A stretch of DNA of 45,026 nucleotides. It comes from Candidatus Bathyarchaeota archaeon. GTDB taxonomy: Archaea > Thermoproteota > Bathyarchaeia > 40CM-2-53-6. Location: the NCBI GenBank assembly GCA_005881695.1, contig VBBT01000116.1, forward strand, positions 1 to 45,026, given 5' to 3'. The notes under the pieces were generated by a model. It searched no databases and was not told the DNA's origin. It was given only the letters and a program-made list of their open reading frames with translations. Of this stretch, positions 23,914 through 31,764 are shown one piece after another; position 1 is the stretch's first letter, and every line of letters begins with the position of its first letter. The position numbers and the translations under genes were made by a program.

Positions 23914-24383
23914 GTACGGGGCGCGGGTTTCAACCCGTATCCGTTTACGAATATCCAGTCGAGGAACTCCAGGACCTCGGGGGTTATCGTGCACCATAGA
24001 TGGACCCCGCTTGGCAGACAGTCTATGCGTCCGGTGGGTAAGTTTGCCCTGAATCCTTCGTGGCCAAAACGGGCTGCGTCAAAGGATTGAGGGCTTAACG
24101 GTTGAATCGCTCGCTTGACATCGTCTTCTGCTACTGTTTCGAATTTCTTCCGGTTCTTGTCTACTAGAATGCTCACGTTCTTTCGTCCAATGCTGGCCGC
24201 TTCCGGTCTTTCATGGCCGGGTGGAAAGTTGATCTGTATGAGAACCCCCCAGCGTTCGCCGACTTCGCTGGCAATCCAGTTTATCGTTTCAAAGGCCCGC
24301 AGAGTACGATCTTGCCAGAGACTCTCGAAATCTCCGCGACGCTTGTCTAGCGTGTCCCAGAGGTCTTTGACGATCCAGCTCAC
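23910..24383 (-). CDS. Hypothetical protein coupled to receiver-like gene
   Basis: The ORF track extends to 24557, but the upstream part overlaps the receiver gene out of frame. GTG at 24381-24383 overlaps that gene's TGA as GTGA, giving a coupled start and 157 residues (VSWIVKDLWDTLDKRRGDFESLWQDRTLRAFETINWIASEVGERWGVLI...). The core has alternating helices and strands, including NVSILVDKNRKKFETVAEDDVKRAI and TPEVLEFLDWIFVNGYGLKP. I do not recognise the family. The coupling suggests it works with the receiver protein. Confidence 0.6.
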   Translation of the reverse strand: MSWIVKDLWDTLDKRRGDFESLWQDRTLRAFETINWIASEVGERWGVLIQINFPPGHERPEAASIGRKNVSILVDKNRKKFETVAEDDVKRAIQPLSPQSFDAARFGHEGFRANLPTGRIDCLPSGVHLWCTITPEVLEFLDWIFVNGYGLKPAPRT

Positions 24384-24745
24384 TTGCCACGGACCTCCTT
24401 CTCTAGGACACGTTTTAGGGTCTTGAGGAAACCTGAATTGGGAACAATGTAGTCGATCATTACTTTTTCGGCTTTGAGCTTGAGGTCTGTCCGGATATGG
24501 GGGAATATAGCCAGCATCTTGGGTGGAGAGGTCATAGTCTTCAGCTTCTTGGCGCACGAGAAAGGGTCATACTCTGACGAAGCTAGGTCGAGGACCACTA
24601 AGTTTGGAGTACTCAAGTTTGCCTGTCTAAGCAGGTCCTCTTCGGTTGTTACGAGCTTGGCGTTTGCACCAAGTGACTTCGCGAGCTCTATGATTCTCGA
24701 TTGGAGGAATAGGTCTGAAGTTATCGCAAGAACTTGAATGGTCAT
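24380..24745 (-). CDS. Receiver-like (CheY-fold) protein
   Basis: The likely start is ATG at 24743-24745, not the track's upstream Met, giving 121 residues with a CheY-like alternating fold: MTIQVLAITSDLFLQSRIIELAKSLG, then LVVLDLASSEYDPFSCAKKLK with an Asp at the phosphoacceptor position, PPKMLAIFPHIRTDLKLKAEK and VPNSGFLKTLKRVLEKEV. The conserved Lys usually found in the beta5 loop is replaced (VPNSG), and only one acidic residue is visible in the N-terminal pair, so phosphorylation may be lost. No histidine kinase lies nearby. It is divergent from pyrB with 56 nt between. Confidence 0.6.
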   Translation of the reverse strand: MTIQVLAITSDLFLQSRIIELAKSLGANAKLVTTEEDLLRQANLSTPNLVVLDLASSEYDPFSCAKKLKTMTSPPKMLAIFPHIRTDLKLKAEKVMIDYIVPNSGFLKTLKRVLEKEVRGK

Positions 24746-24801
24746 TGACGGTTCATTTCTGAAGATAGTTATAGGACTCCTCGGTTCAGCTAGGAATCGG
24801 A

Positions 24802-25731
24802 ATGCCGCCCACATCTAACTTTGCTGGCAGAGACATAGTTAGCGTTCGCGACCTCTCTCGTTCGGAGATCGACCAGATTCTAGACATGGCACAGGTCATG
24901 GAGCCCCTCGCGAAGACCGGATCCGATATGCTTCACGGGAAGATAATGGCGACCCTATTTTACGAACCTAGCACGCGCACGAAGCTGAGCTTCGAATCCG
25001 CAATGACAAGGCTTGGCGGGACCGCTCTCGGATTTGCTGAGACCAAGGGAACGTCCGTCGAGAAAGGTGAGAACCTCGCAGATACTGTACGGGTTGTCGA
25101 GAACTATGCTGACGTTCTGGTAGTTAGGCATCCTCTGGAGGGGGCGGCGAGAATGGCCGCGGAGTTCTCAAGGGTCCCAGTGATTAACGCGGGGTCGGGA
25201 GCAGAGGAGCATCCTACCCAAGCATTGCTCGATCTCTACACGATCAAGAAGGAGCTTGGAGCCATTGACGGCATTACCATTGGGCTGATCGGAGACCTGC
25301 GATACGGCCGGACAGTTCACTCGCTCGCGTACGCGCTCGCGAAATACAAGGTGCGGTTGGTCCTCATCTCTCCTGAGATTCTGAAGATGAGAAAGGAGGT
25401 TTTGGAAGAGGTTTCGAAGAAAATAGATGTTGAAGAGACCACATCGTTGCAGCAGCACCTCAAAGAATTGGATGTGATCTACATGACAAGGGTCCAGAAA
25501 GAACGCTTCGGAGATCTAGCGGAGTATGAGAAGGTCAAGGGGTCCTATCGACTGACATCGGACGAGCTGGCAAGAGCAAAGAGGAGTTCGATTGTGATGC
25601 ATCCGTTGCCGAGGGTTGATGAGATAGACTCTAGTGTCGACTCGACGAGCCACGCGAAATATTTTCCCCAGGTCGGGAACGGCGTGGTGCTGAGGATGGG
25701 GCTACTCGGCTTGGTTTTTGGGGCTGTCTAG
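24802..25731 (+). CDS. pyrB: Aspartate carbamoyltransferase catalytic chain
   Basis: A 309-residue enzyme that makes carbamoyl aspartate from carbamoyl phosphate and aspartate in pyrimidine synthesis. All signature segments are present: the carbamoyl phosphate loop FYEPSTRTKLSFE, the neighbouring-subunit loop KGTSVEKGENL, HPTQALLDLYTI, and the aspartate-binding HPLPRVDEID. Length is normal. The regulatory chain PyrI is encoded 11 kb away on the other strand, so assembly of the holoenzyme needs expression from two separate loci. It is divergent from the receiver-like gene. Confidence 0.97.
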   Translation: MPPTSNFAGRDIVSVRDLSRSEIDQILDMAQVMEPLAKTGSDMLHGKIMATLFYEPSTRTKLSFESAMTRLGGTALGFAETKGTSVEKGENLADTVRVVENYADVLVVRHPLEGAARMAAEFSRVPVINAGSGAEEHPTQALLDLYTIKKELGAIDGITIGLIGDLRYGRTVHSLAYALAKYKVRLVLISPEILKMRKEVLEEVSKKIDVEETTSLQQHLKELDVIYMTRVQKERFGDLAEYEKVKGSYRLTSDELARAKRSSIVMHPLPRVDEIDSSVDSTSHAKYFPQVGNGVVLRMGLLGLVFGAV

Positions 25732-26056
25732 CATCATCGACGATTTCCGCACAACCCTCATTGGACACTCAAAACGGGTGAAGGGGGTCGTGCTATTGTC
25801 CACTACCACTGTAATTGGTTTTCCAAGGGGTGTAGTGCTTATTTTGAGAATATCTGCGGTTGTTAGGGTCTCTGCTTTCGCAAGAACCGGAACTGGAACT
25901 GGTCCACCGGTCGAGGTCATTCAAAGAATCCATCGAGCGTTTCCCCTGCACGTACTGGTCCCTCGACTCAAACAGTCAAAGAGATAACTCAATTGAGTTC
26001 TCGTCCAGCCACATGCACCCCCATCACTCAACGGTGAGTTGCCGGGCTCGGTTTGT
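25732..26056. other. Intergenic region after pyrB, no supported gene
   Basis: A 325-nt gap between convergent pyrB and the NrdD-like gene. Short ORFs exist on both strands, including 25702-25920 on the minus strand (ending in the pyrB coding region), but none has a ribosome site, family resemblance or convincing composition. I see no RNA gene or repeat here. Confidence 0.4.
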
Positions 26057-28300
26057 CTACGCCAGATCATAGGCTGCGATTCTATCCAAATCTCTTCTTC
26101 TTGAGTCGGTCCACAGGTCGAGAGGAATAAGTCTACCAGCATATTTTGCAATTACTGTAAGCTTGTCTGAATTGCATTTCGAGCATTTTGCTTGGATTCC
26201 GGTATCGACGTGATAACAGGATTGGCACCGGGACAATATCTTGGAAAACGTGAAGTGTTTGACTCCTGACTCCGCAAGCATTTGAGACGCTCTCGTCAAG
26301 CCCCCGGTCTCGGTTTTGTCTCCTAACAAAAGTGGCAGGATTGATCCTCCATCGAGGAATCTCTGAACTTCTCCCTCAAGAGAGGCACGTGACGAGAATG
26401 TAATCTTCTGCGTAAGTGGGATCAGGGGGACGTCAGTGTAGTAGGGATATCGTTTTGACCCTTGATAGACTATGGTGGAGAAACCGTATTTTTCAGCGTC
26501 GATACTTGCGAGCCTCGATGATGCCTCAGGAGATGGATGAAGCCCGACTCGAATTCTGAGCTTACGAGAATCACTTTCCGAGATGGCGCGTCTCGCCGCT
26601 TCGATGATCTTCTTGACAAAGAAGAGAGAATCCTTGGCGTCGACATCTTTCTTCATATGGTACTTTGCCGCCTCGTTCAGTCCGAGGAAGCTTATCTCAG
26701 CCATTGGTTGGGACCCATAATAGGCGCTCCCATCCGTCTGCCATGAAAGTAACGGCAAAAGTCCCTCTCTCATTCGTTCCCGAATGGCCTGTCCGCGAAT
26801 CTCCAGGGCCCTCACCGCCTCGTCTACAGCGTTCGTAACTCCTTGGAGAAACCGCTCGTCCTTCTCTGCCGATTCATACGCGATTCTTGGCAGATTGACT
26901 TGGACCGTTCCAACCAGCGCTCCTCTAGCAACATCACCCATGCTATCGGTGACGAACATGCATCCGTCCGAGGAAACGGTGTAGGTCTCCTCGGGACTTT
27001 GTATGAGATAATTCATGATAGAGTATCTTAGAGAGGTCTCGTGAGTCATTGAGAGAAGTCCATCGGGCTCGGAGAGCCTGTCGCGATTCAGTCTGAGGAT
27101 GATCGAAGGGTTGACAAGCGGATTATCCCGAGCAATTTCCTGAGCCGCGTCGATCACCGTGCGGAACATTTCTTCAGCTTCAGGTCCATAGTCACTGTAC
27201 TTGCCCTCTTTCTTTCCGTTTGGACCAATCGCATCAGACTGCTCGAGAATGTTCGGGGCGGTTCGGTCGAGACCTATGGTTGATCGGAAAGGAAGAGCGT
27301 TTGAGAAACCATCCCAGTTTAGCTGGGAGAGAAATAGTCGAACAGCTTCTTGGACCCTTTGACTTGGGATACCTTTGATGAATGGCGCCAGAAGGATGTT
27401 GATGTGATCGAATACTTGCTCCCCTGATACCTGCCCTTCGGTCACTCTAGCTAATAGTAGCAGTGTTCCTAGTGCACTCTCAAAAGAGATAGGAGGTTGC
27501 GATCCGGGTAATCCTTTTCGGAAGAACGGGCGTGGGTCATGTGAGAAGACGCTGGGTTTGAGGATCCAGGACTCCGCGTCTTCCAGGTGGATTTGTCCCG
27601 AGAAATGTGCATCGACCAGGGGTCTTGGAAGAATGTTGAGCAGGACGTACTCTTCGGTTACGGTTGCGCCTGCGGAGGACTGAACCCAAGCTGAGTCGAG
27701 GTGTTTCTGTCCTGCTTCCTTCAGGAGGACCGTAACGTCGTTGACGGGAAGTCCTAGGCGGGTTAGTTTGTGACGGTATTCTTCGAGCTTTCTCTCGACG
27801 AGAATGGTATTGACCAGCTCGCGTACTAGGGGCGCAGTGAGGTAGGTTGTCCCGAACCGCAGAAGTCTCTCTTCCGCTTCAGACGCAATCTCGTCAGCTA
27901 GGCTCTGAGGCATACCGGCCTCAGTGACAAGTGATGACGCAATTCGGGTTCGATCAAATTCCTCTATCGTCATTTTGGAGGTTCGGACGAAGAGGCGTCC
28001 TCTCTTGACCGCGATCCACTCCTCCAGGTCGCGTGAGAATTCGACTAGAATCTTGCCAAGGTCTGTTATGCTGTACTTTTTCGTACCTTTTTCGATCGCA
28101 ACTAATCCGGCCTTACGCAGGGTTTTGAGGTGGTAGACGAATTTTCCAGCGTCTCGCACGGGGTCCAGCTTTGCCTCGTACATGATTTCAGTATACGGGA
28201 GAGGACCCTTAGAGACCAAGAGCTTGAGAATGTGGAGCCTGACCGGAGCAGAAGCAGCATCCAGAACATCAGAACTGAAACGTTCGTAGGATCGCTGCAA
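26057..28300 (-). CDS. nrdD: NrdD-like anaerobic ribonucleotide reductase with N-terminal HTH and ATP-cone
   Basis: A 747-residue protein. Residues of about 1-90 are an ArsR-type winged helix (SAPVRLHILKLLVSKGPLPYTEIMYEAKLDPV..FVYHLKTLRKAGLVAIEKGTKKYSITDLG). An ATP-cone follows (FDRTRIASSLVTEAGMPQSLADEIASEAEERL...HKLTRLGLPV, about 110-190). The remainder is a class III reductase-like barrel with NLPRIAYESAEKDERF, QTDGSAYYGSQPMAEISFLGLNEAAKYH, a zinc site CQSCYHV/CSKCNSD and a putative glycyl-radical glycine in IAKYAGRL. Few cysteines occur in the catalytic barrel (SSDGCMFV). It would make deoxynucleotides anaerobically. The activase NrdG is not in the window. Confidence 0.82.
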   Translation of the reverse strand: MQRSYERFSSDVLDAASAPVRLHILKLLVSKGPLPYTEIMYEAKLDPVRDAGKFVYHLKTLRKAGLVAIEKGTKKYSITDLGKILVEFSRDLEEWIAVKRGRLFVRTSKMTIEEFDRTRIASSLVTEAGMPQSLADEIASEAEERLLRFGTTYLTAPLVRELVNTILVERKLEEYRHKLTRLGLPVNDVTVLLKEAGQKHLDSAWVQSSAGATVTEEYVLLNILPRPLVDAHFSGQIHLEDAESWILKPSVFSHDPRPFFRKGLPGSQPPISFESALGTLLLLARVTEGQVSGEQVFDHINILLAPFIKGIPSQRVQEAVRLFLSQLNWDGFSNALPFRSTIGLDRTAPNILEQSDAIGPNGKKEGKYSDYGPEAEEMFRTVIDAAQEIARDNPLVNPSIILRLNRDRLSEPDGLLSMTHETSLRYSIMNYLIQSPEETYTVSSDGCMFVTDSMGDVARGALVGTVQVNLPRIAYESAEKDERFLQGVTNAVDEAVRALEIRGQAIRERMREGLLPLLSWQTDGSAYYGSQPMAEISFLGLNEAAKYHMKKDVDAKDSLFFVKKIIEAARRAISESDSRKLRIRVGLHPSPEASSRLASIDAEKYGFSTIVYQGSKRYPYYTDVPLIPLTQKITFSSRASLEGEVQRFLDGGSILPLLLGDKTETGGLTRASQMLAESGVKHFTFSKILSRCQSCYHVDTGIQAKCSKCNSDKLTVIAKYAGRLIPLDLWTDSRRRDLDRIAAYDLA

Positions 28301-28331
28301 AAAGAATCAAAGTCTTTCGTTTCTCACCCTG

Positions 28332-28337
28332 TTTAAA
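28332..28337 (-). promoter_or_regulatory. TATA box for the NrdD-like gene
   Basis: TTTTTTAAAC on the minus strand, with TTTAAA centred about 34 nt before the ATG at 28300. This fits archaeal box A and predicts a very short leader. Confidence 0.45.
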
Positions 28338-28434
28338 AAATTGTACTTGAACCACACTTGGACCTTACGGAGTTCCCGTTCAGTCATAACTTGAGATTCA
28401 CCTAGAGCATTGATACTGTCAAGAATTGCTGTCT

Positions 28435-28680
28435 TCAGATTGGACTCTGACTTCTATCCGGTGCTGTAACGCGGCAAACAGTGCAAGTCTTCCAGCCCAA
28501 CGTGTCCACGCTGAAAAGCTGGTCTTTCCCGCAGTTCGTGCAGTACTGGTGAAATCCTTTGGGATGCCTCGGTTCTGATAGAGTCTCGGTCAATGCTGCC
28601 ACCCGCATGTTCGGGTCTTTCTTAGGAATAGGTTTCGTCAAACGCTTAAGGTAGTCTTTGCTGTACTTGAGTTTCGGCAC
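28435..28680 (-). CDS. Small zinc-ribbon protein
   Basis: An 81-residue protein with a basic N-terminus (MPKLKYSKDYLKRLTKPIPKKDP) and one zinc ribbon, CTNCGKDQLFSVDTLGWKTCTVCR, near residues 47-70. It is likely to bind nucleic acid or ribosomes, as many such small archaeal ribbons do, but I do not recognise the family. It stands alone between nrdD and a small membrane-protein gene. Confidence 0.6.
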   Translation of the reverse strand: MPKLKYSKDYLKRLTKPIPKKDPNMRVAALTETLSEPRHPKGFHQYCTNCGKDQLFSVDTLGWKTCTVCRVTAPDRSQSPI

Positions 28681-28812
28681 ACTTACCCAGCCAGTACAGG
28701 TAACTTCTAGGCTTTGAAGACTAGGTTCTGACAGACTTCAGTCGTCGCTTCGAGCCTCTATCACACAATTGTTCAAAGGCCCGTAGACGATAGATATGAG
28801 GCGATCGAAGGA

Positions 28813-29136
28813 CTAGGGTTGCAAGGTGGTCGATATTGGGGTCGGTTTTCGAGTTCCGACAAATATGACGAAGATCCCGACTAGGACGAGGAAGCCAGCT
28901 GCGCCGGCAATACCTAGAGCCGCGGTATAGCTGATATGCACGAACCGGGATAGAATCACGATCCCCCCGTTCTGAGCGTCAGGTTTGACCATGTAAGCTC
29001 GGATCAAGCTCGTGATTGTTGCGAGTGCATAGAACCCCAAGAGGACAAGTACTACTCCAATAATCGTGAAGCTCTTTCTCAACGTCGGATTCGACTCTTC
29101 CTCTTTTTTGTTCCACTTTAGCCTATCGAATCCCAC
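28813..29136 (-). CDS. Small membrane protein, two TM helices
   Basis: A 107-residue protein with a charged N-terminus (MGFDRLKWNKKEEESNPTLRKS), TM1 FTIIGVVLVLLGFYALATITSLI, an outside loop of about 20 residues, and TM2 ALGIAGAAGFLVLVGIFVIFVG, with a short polar tail. No family recognised. Its composition is clearly that of a membrane protein, and it is monocistronic by spacing. Confidence 0.6.
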   Translation of the reverse strand: MGFDRLKWNKKEEESNPTLRKSFTIIGVVLVLLGFYALATITSLIRAYMVKPDAQNGGIVILSRFVHISYTAALGIAGAAGFLVLVGIFVIFVGTRKPTPISTTLQP

Positions 29137-29312
29137 TTCTACTATAGCGTTCCAATCCTTCGTCTGGAAGAGACGTCGGATTCGTGTCTAATTGCTGAGG
29201 TGTGGAGAGTCAACGCGACATAGTAGTATCATATTGGTTCCCGCCCGAACACGGCAAAGGAGACAAATTCTTGAAATCTTTCACGCTGCCTTTCAATACA
29301 TGCTGAAATAAT

Positions 29313-30746
29313 TTGATAGCCTCGGGGACGAAACCTGATCCTCAAGCTCTCGAATCTTCTGTAGTCCGTGCGACATCGTCCCCTATGATGAACATGTTCT
29401 TGGAGTTTCTCGAGGTTCCAGGAAACGTCCTGCTCATCCAGGGAGCACCTGGGACTGGAAAGACGACTCTCGCGTTTGAGATATTGAACGCTATTGGGGA
29501 CTCGCACCGGGTCTACGCGTCCAGCAGGGTTTCACCAGTCAAATTGCGGATCCAGTTTCCTTGGATCGATGAGGTTATCGATTCAATGTCCGGAAGGTCC
29601 TCGAAGGCAGACTGGAATGACGAATTCCACGACCTGCGAGGATCTGATACGGACAGTGTCTTCTCGAAGATCGTACGCCTGAAACAGGCCAAACAGAAAT
29701 CTATCCTCGTCGTAGATAGCTGGGAGGGAGCGTTGAGAAACGCTACACCGGAAGGAAAAAAAATGCTCGAATCGGCCGTCATGTCCGAACTAGATTCGAC
29801 AAAAGTGAGCGTGATTCTCGTCAGTGAGGCAGAGCGAGCCGACAACCTCGGCTACCTAGTCGACGGAGTCGTAACCCTCGAACAGAACGAGCTAGATGGA
29901 AGGAGAATCAGGTCTCTCGGAATCGACAAGTTTAGAGGATTCAGAGTCCAGAGCCAACACTTTCCATTCTCTCTGGAAGCGGGAAGGTTCACCTTCTTGG
30001 ACGAGGAATACGAGAACGGCTCACCGGCCATAGTGAGAAGTCCAGAGAAAGTTCCGCACACGGAAACCCACTTCTCCACGGGGAGCAGGGAGCTCGACCA
30101 GTTACTGGGAGGCGGAGTCCGGAGAGGCTCCTTCTTCATGATCGACACTGAGAGCAATGTTTCTCCTCAGTCGCTGAGGTTGTTGGTCAACATGATCCGG
30201 TCTAACTTCGTTAGCCAGGGCGGAGCGTGTTTCAGCATTTCAACTGGGACCTTCAGCTCGGAGTCGTCTGCTGAGGCGCTGAGACCGTACATAGGTGACA
30301 AGGCCTTGGCTGAGAGAGTTCGGATAGTCGAATTCAACTCGCAGCTACCTTCGAAACCCTGGAGACTTAAGTTGAGGGGCCAGCTAACGAGCGATCTCGC
30401 GGAGTTCTACAGAGCATGGAACGCCTTGAAAGAGACGTCAACTGGCATGATGTTAACCATGAACTTTGACAAGCTCGTCCAGGTCTACGGGGAAGAGCTG
30501 ACACTTCCAGGCTTTACAGAGATAGGAGAAGGCCTGCGGGACGAAGGAGCCTTCAGCATTGCCATATCATCGCGTCCCACCAAGGTTCGTGATGAGTTTC
30601 TAAGACAAGCCGACTACCACATAAAGGTCCAAAGCTGGAACGGGCATCTTCTGATCTACGGCGTGAAACCATTCACCCATATTCACGGCGCAACGTTCAA
30701 CTTCGACAAGGGATATCCATCATTGGATCTGATAGAGATCGTCTGA
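29313..30746 (+). CDS. Tandem KaiC-like RecA-fold ATPase, second domain degenerate
   Basis: A 477-residue protein with two RecA/KaiC-like domains. Domain 1 has Walker A QGAPGTGKTT (about residues 43-52) and Walker B-like SILVVDSWEG. Domain 2 opens with the family signature FSTGSRELDQLLGGGVRRGS, but its P-loop position reads IDTESNVSPQS, without GKT, so it probably does not hydrolyse ATP. The start is taken as TTG at 29313; ATG codons at 29388-29391 (MMNMFLEFLEVPG) are alternatives. Such proteins act in archaeal signalling or taxis. The partner is unknown. A GAGCCTT-TCC-AAGGCTC hairpin covers its stop. Confidence 0.8.
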   Translation: MIASGTKPDPQALESSVVRATSSPMMNMFLEFLEVPGNVLLIQGAPGTGKTTLAFEILNAIGDSHRVYASSRVSPVKLRIQFPWIDEVIDSMSGRSSKADWNDEFHDLRGSDTDSVFSKIVRLKQAKQKSILVVDSWEGALRNATPEGKKMLESAVMSELDSTKVSVILVSEAERADNLGYLVDGVVTLEQNELDGRRIRSLGIDKFRGFRVQSQHFPFSLEAGRFTFLDEEYENGSPAIVRSPEKVPHTETHFSTGSRELDQLLGGGVRRGSFFMIDTESNVSPQSLRLLVNMIRSNFVSQGGACFSISTGTFSSESSAEALRPYIGDKALAERVRIVEFNSQLPSKPWRLKLRGQLTSDLAEFYRAWNALKETSTGMMLTMNFDKLVQVYGEELTLPGFTEIGEGLRDEGAFSIAISSRPTKVRDEFLRQADYHIKVQSWNGHLLIYGVKPFTHIHGATFNFDKGYPSLDLIEIV

Positions 30747-30761
30747 GCCTTTCCAAGGCTC
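30745..30761. terminator. Hairpin between convergent genes
   Basis: GAGCCTT-TCC-AAGGCTC is a perfect 7-bp stem with a 3-nt loop, starting within the TGA of the KaiC-like gene and ending 13 nt before the 3' end of the convergent flavin-protein gene. Its symmetry suits a bidirectional terminator or a 3'-end stabiliser; there is no T tract. Confidence 0.4.
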
Positions 30762-30773
30762 GCAATCGATGAG

Positions 30774-31250
30774 CTAGAGTTTCGATTTGGTATAATCCCA
30801 AGTCGAGAAGTAGTGTGGAGCTATCTCTACTAGGACTTCGGAGCCCTTCTCTACCTCACTTACCATGCTCTTCGCCATGCTGCTGTTGAGATCGCCCAGA
30901 TATTTCGCTATAATCTTCTCCGACAGGGATAATGCCTTCCCTGTGTCCTTGACGATGATAGCGGTACCTTTTCCTTTTACGCCCGTGTTAGGCATCGCGT
31001 CGGTATCGACCGAAAAGTAGACCGTCTTGTTATGTTTCAGGTTCCGGACTTTCACCGCGTCCTTGTAGCTCATGAAGTAGAGCTTGTTGGTCATGTAGTA
31101 ATACCATACTGGGTGTATGTTGGGTTCGCCCTTCGAGTTAGTGGTTCCAAGTCGGAGTGGTGTCTTGCTACCGGCCAGAAATGTGTCAATCTCAGATTGG
31201 TCCATTCCCGGAGCATTCGGCATTGCTTTGTGAATTTTGAGAGCTGCCAA
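30774..31250 (-). CDS. Pyridoxamine 5'-phosphate oxidase-like split-barrel flavoprotein
   Basis: A 158-residue protein of the FMN/F420-binding split-barrel family: MDQSEIDTFLAGSKTPLRLGTTNSKGEPNIHPVWYYYMTNKLYFMSY, then VKVRNLKHNKTVYFSVDTDAMPNTGVKGKGTAIIVKDTGKAL, and a helical C-terminus. The conserved GxPxxxPVWY strand and KVRNL segment mark the cofactor site. The start may be Met17 (MDQSEIDTF). The exact substrate is unknown; archaeal relatives include F420-dependent reductases. Confidence 0.85.
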   Translation of the reverse strand: MAALKIHKAMPNAPGMDQSEIDTFLAGSKTPLRLGTTNSKGEPNIHPVWYYYMTNKLYFMSYKDAVKVRNLKHNKTVYFSVDTDAMPNTGVKGKGTAIIVKDTGKALSLSEKIIAKYLGDLNSSMAKSMVSEVEKGSEVLVEIAPHYFSTWDYTKSKL

Positions 31251-31416
31251 GATACACGAGGAAATGTTCTAGTCCATACTTTTCTCTTTGCACTTTGCTC
31301 TCTTCTTCCGCAGTCGTTCCAGAGCCAGTCCAGGGGATTGACATTTTTGTTACTGGACTGGGACGCAGTAGAAAAAGTCGGGTCGCCTTTTCTATCCCCC
31401 TAAGCGGCTATACTAC

Positions 31417-31731
31417 ATGAGCGATCTGTCGTACAAGCTGGCTGAACTACGACCAGCCCTACGTCCCGTCGCCGAGTCGGCGGCCTGGGTAGCCAGCTTC
31501 GTCATCGCCAACGCCATAAGCCAAGAACCAGTATACTTCCTGATCCTCCTCCTTGTTCTCGGCTCAGATGTTCTCGACACCTCTGACAAGAGCAAAGGAC
31601 TATTCCGAGACTTCGTTGCGGGAGGTATCACCGCGATCCTAGCCCTTGCTCTTAACGATCAGTTAGGGCTCGCCGTTGGAACCGTAGTTGCCGTCACAGC
31701 AGTTGGCAGGCTACTCCAGAAACTCGCCTAG
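31417..31731 (+). CDS. Small membrane protein
   Basis: A 104-residue protein with three or four hydrophobic segments (AAWVASFVIANAI, PVYFLILLLVLGSDVL, FVAGGITAILALALN, LGLAVGTVVAVTAVGRLL) separated by short polar turns. No signal motif or known family. Its monocistronic position next to a divergent flavoprotein gene gives no functional hint. Confidence 0.6.
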   Translation: MSDLSYKLAELRPALRPVAESAAWVASFVIANAISQEPVYFLILLLVLGSDVLDTSDKSKGLFRDFVAGGITAILALALNDQLGLAVGTVVAVTAVGRLLQKLA

Positions 31732-31764
31732 AGGCCTGTCAGCACAGAAATAATCGCGAAGAGC

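Noticed and set aside
25702-25920. 72-codon ORF on the minus strand after pyrB
   Set aside because: It overlaps the pyrB 3' end, has no ribosome site or promoter, and resembles no family. I kept the region as non-coding, with low certainty.
29229-29507. 92-codon ORF on the minus strand
   Set aside because: It is antisense to the start of the KaiC-like gene and has no family features.
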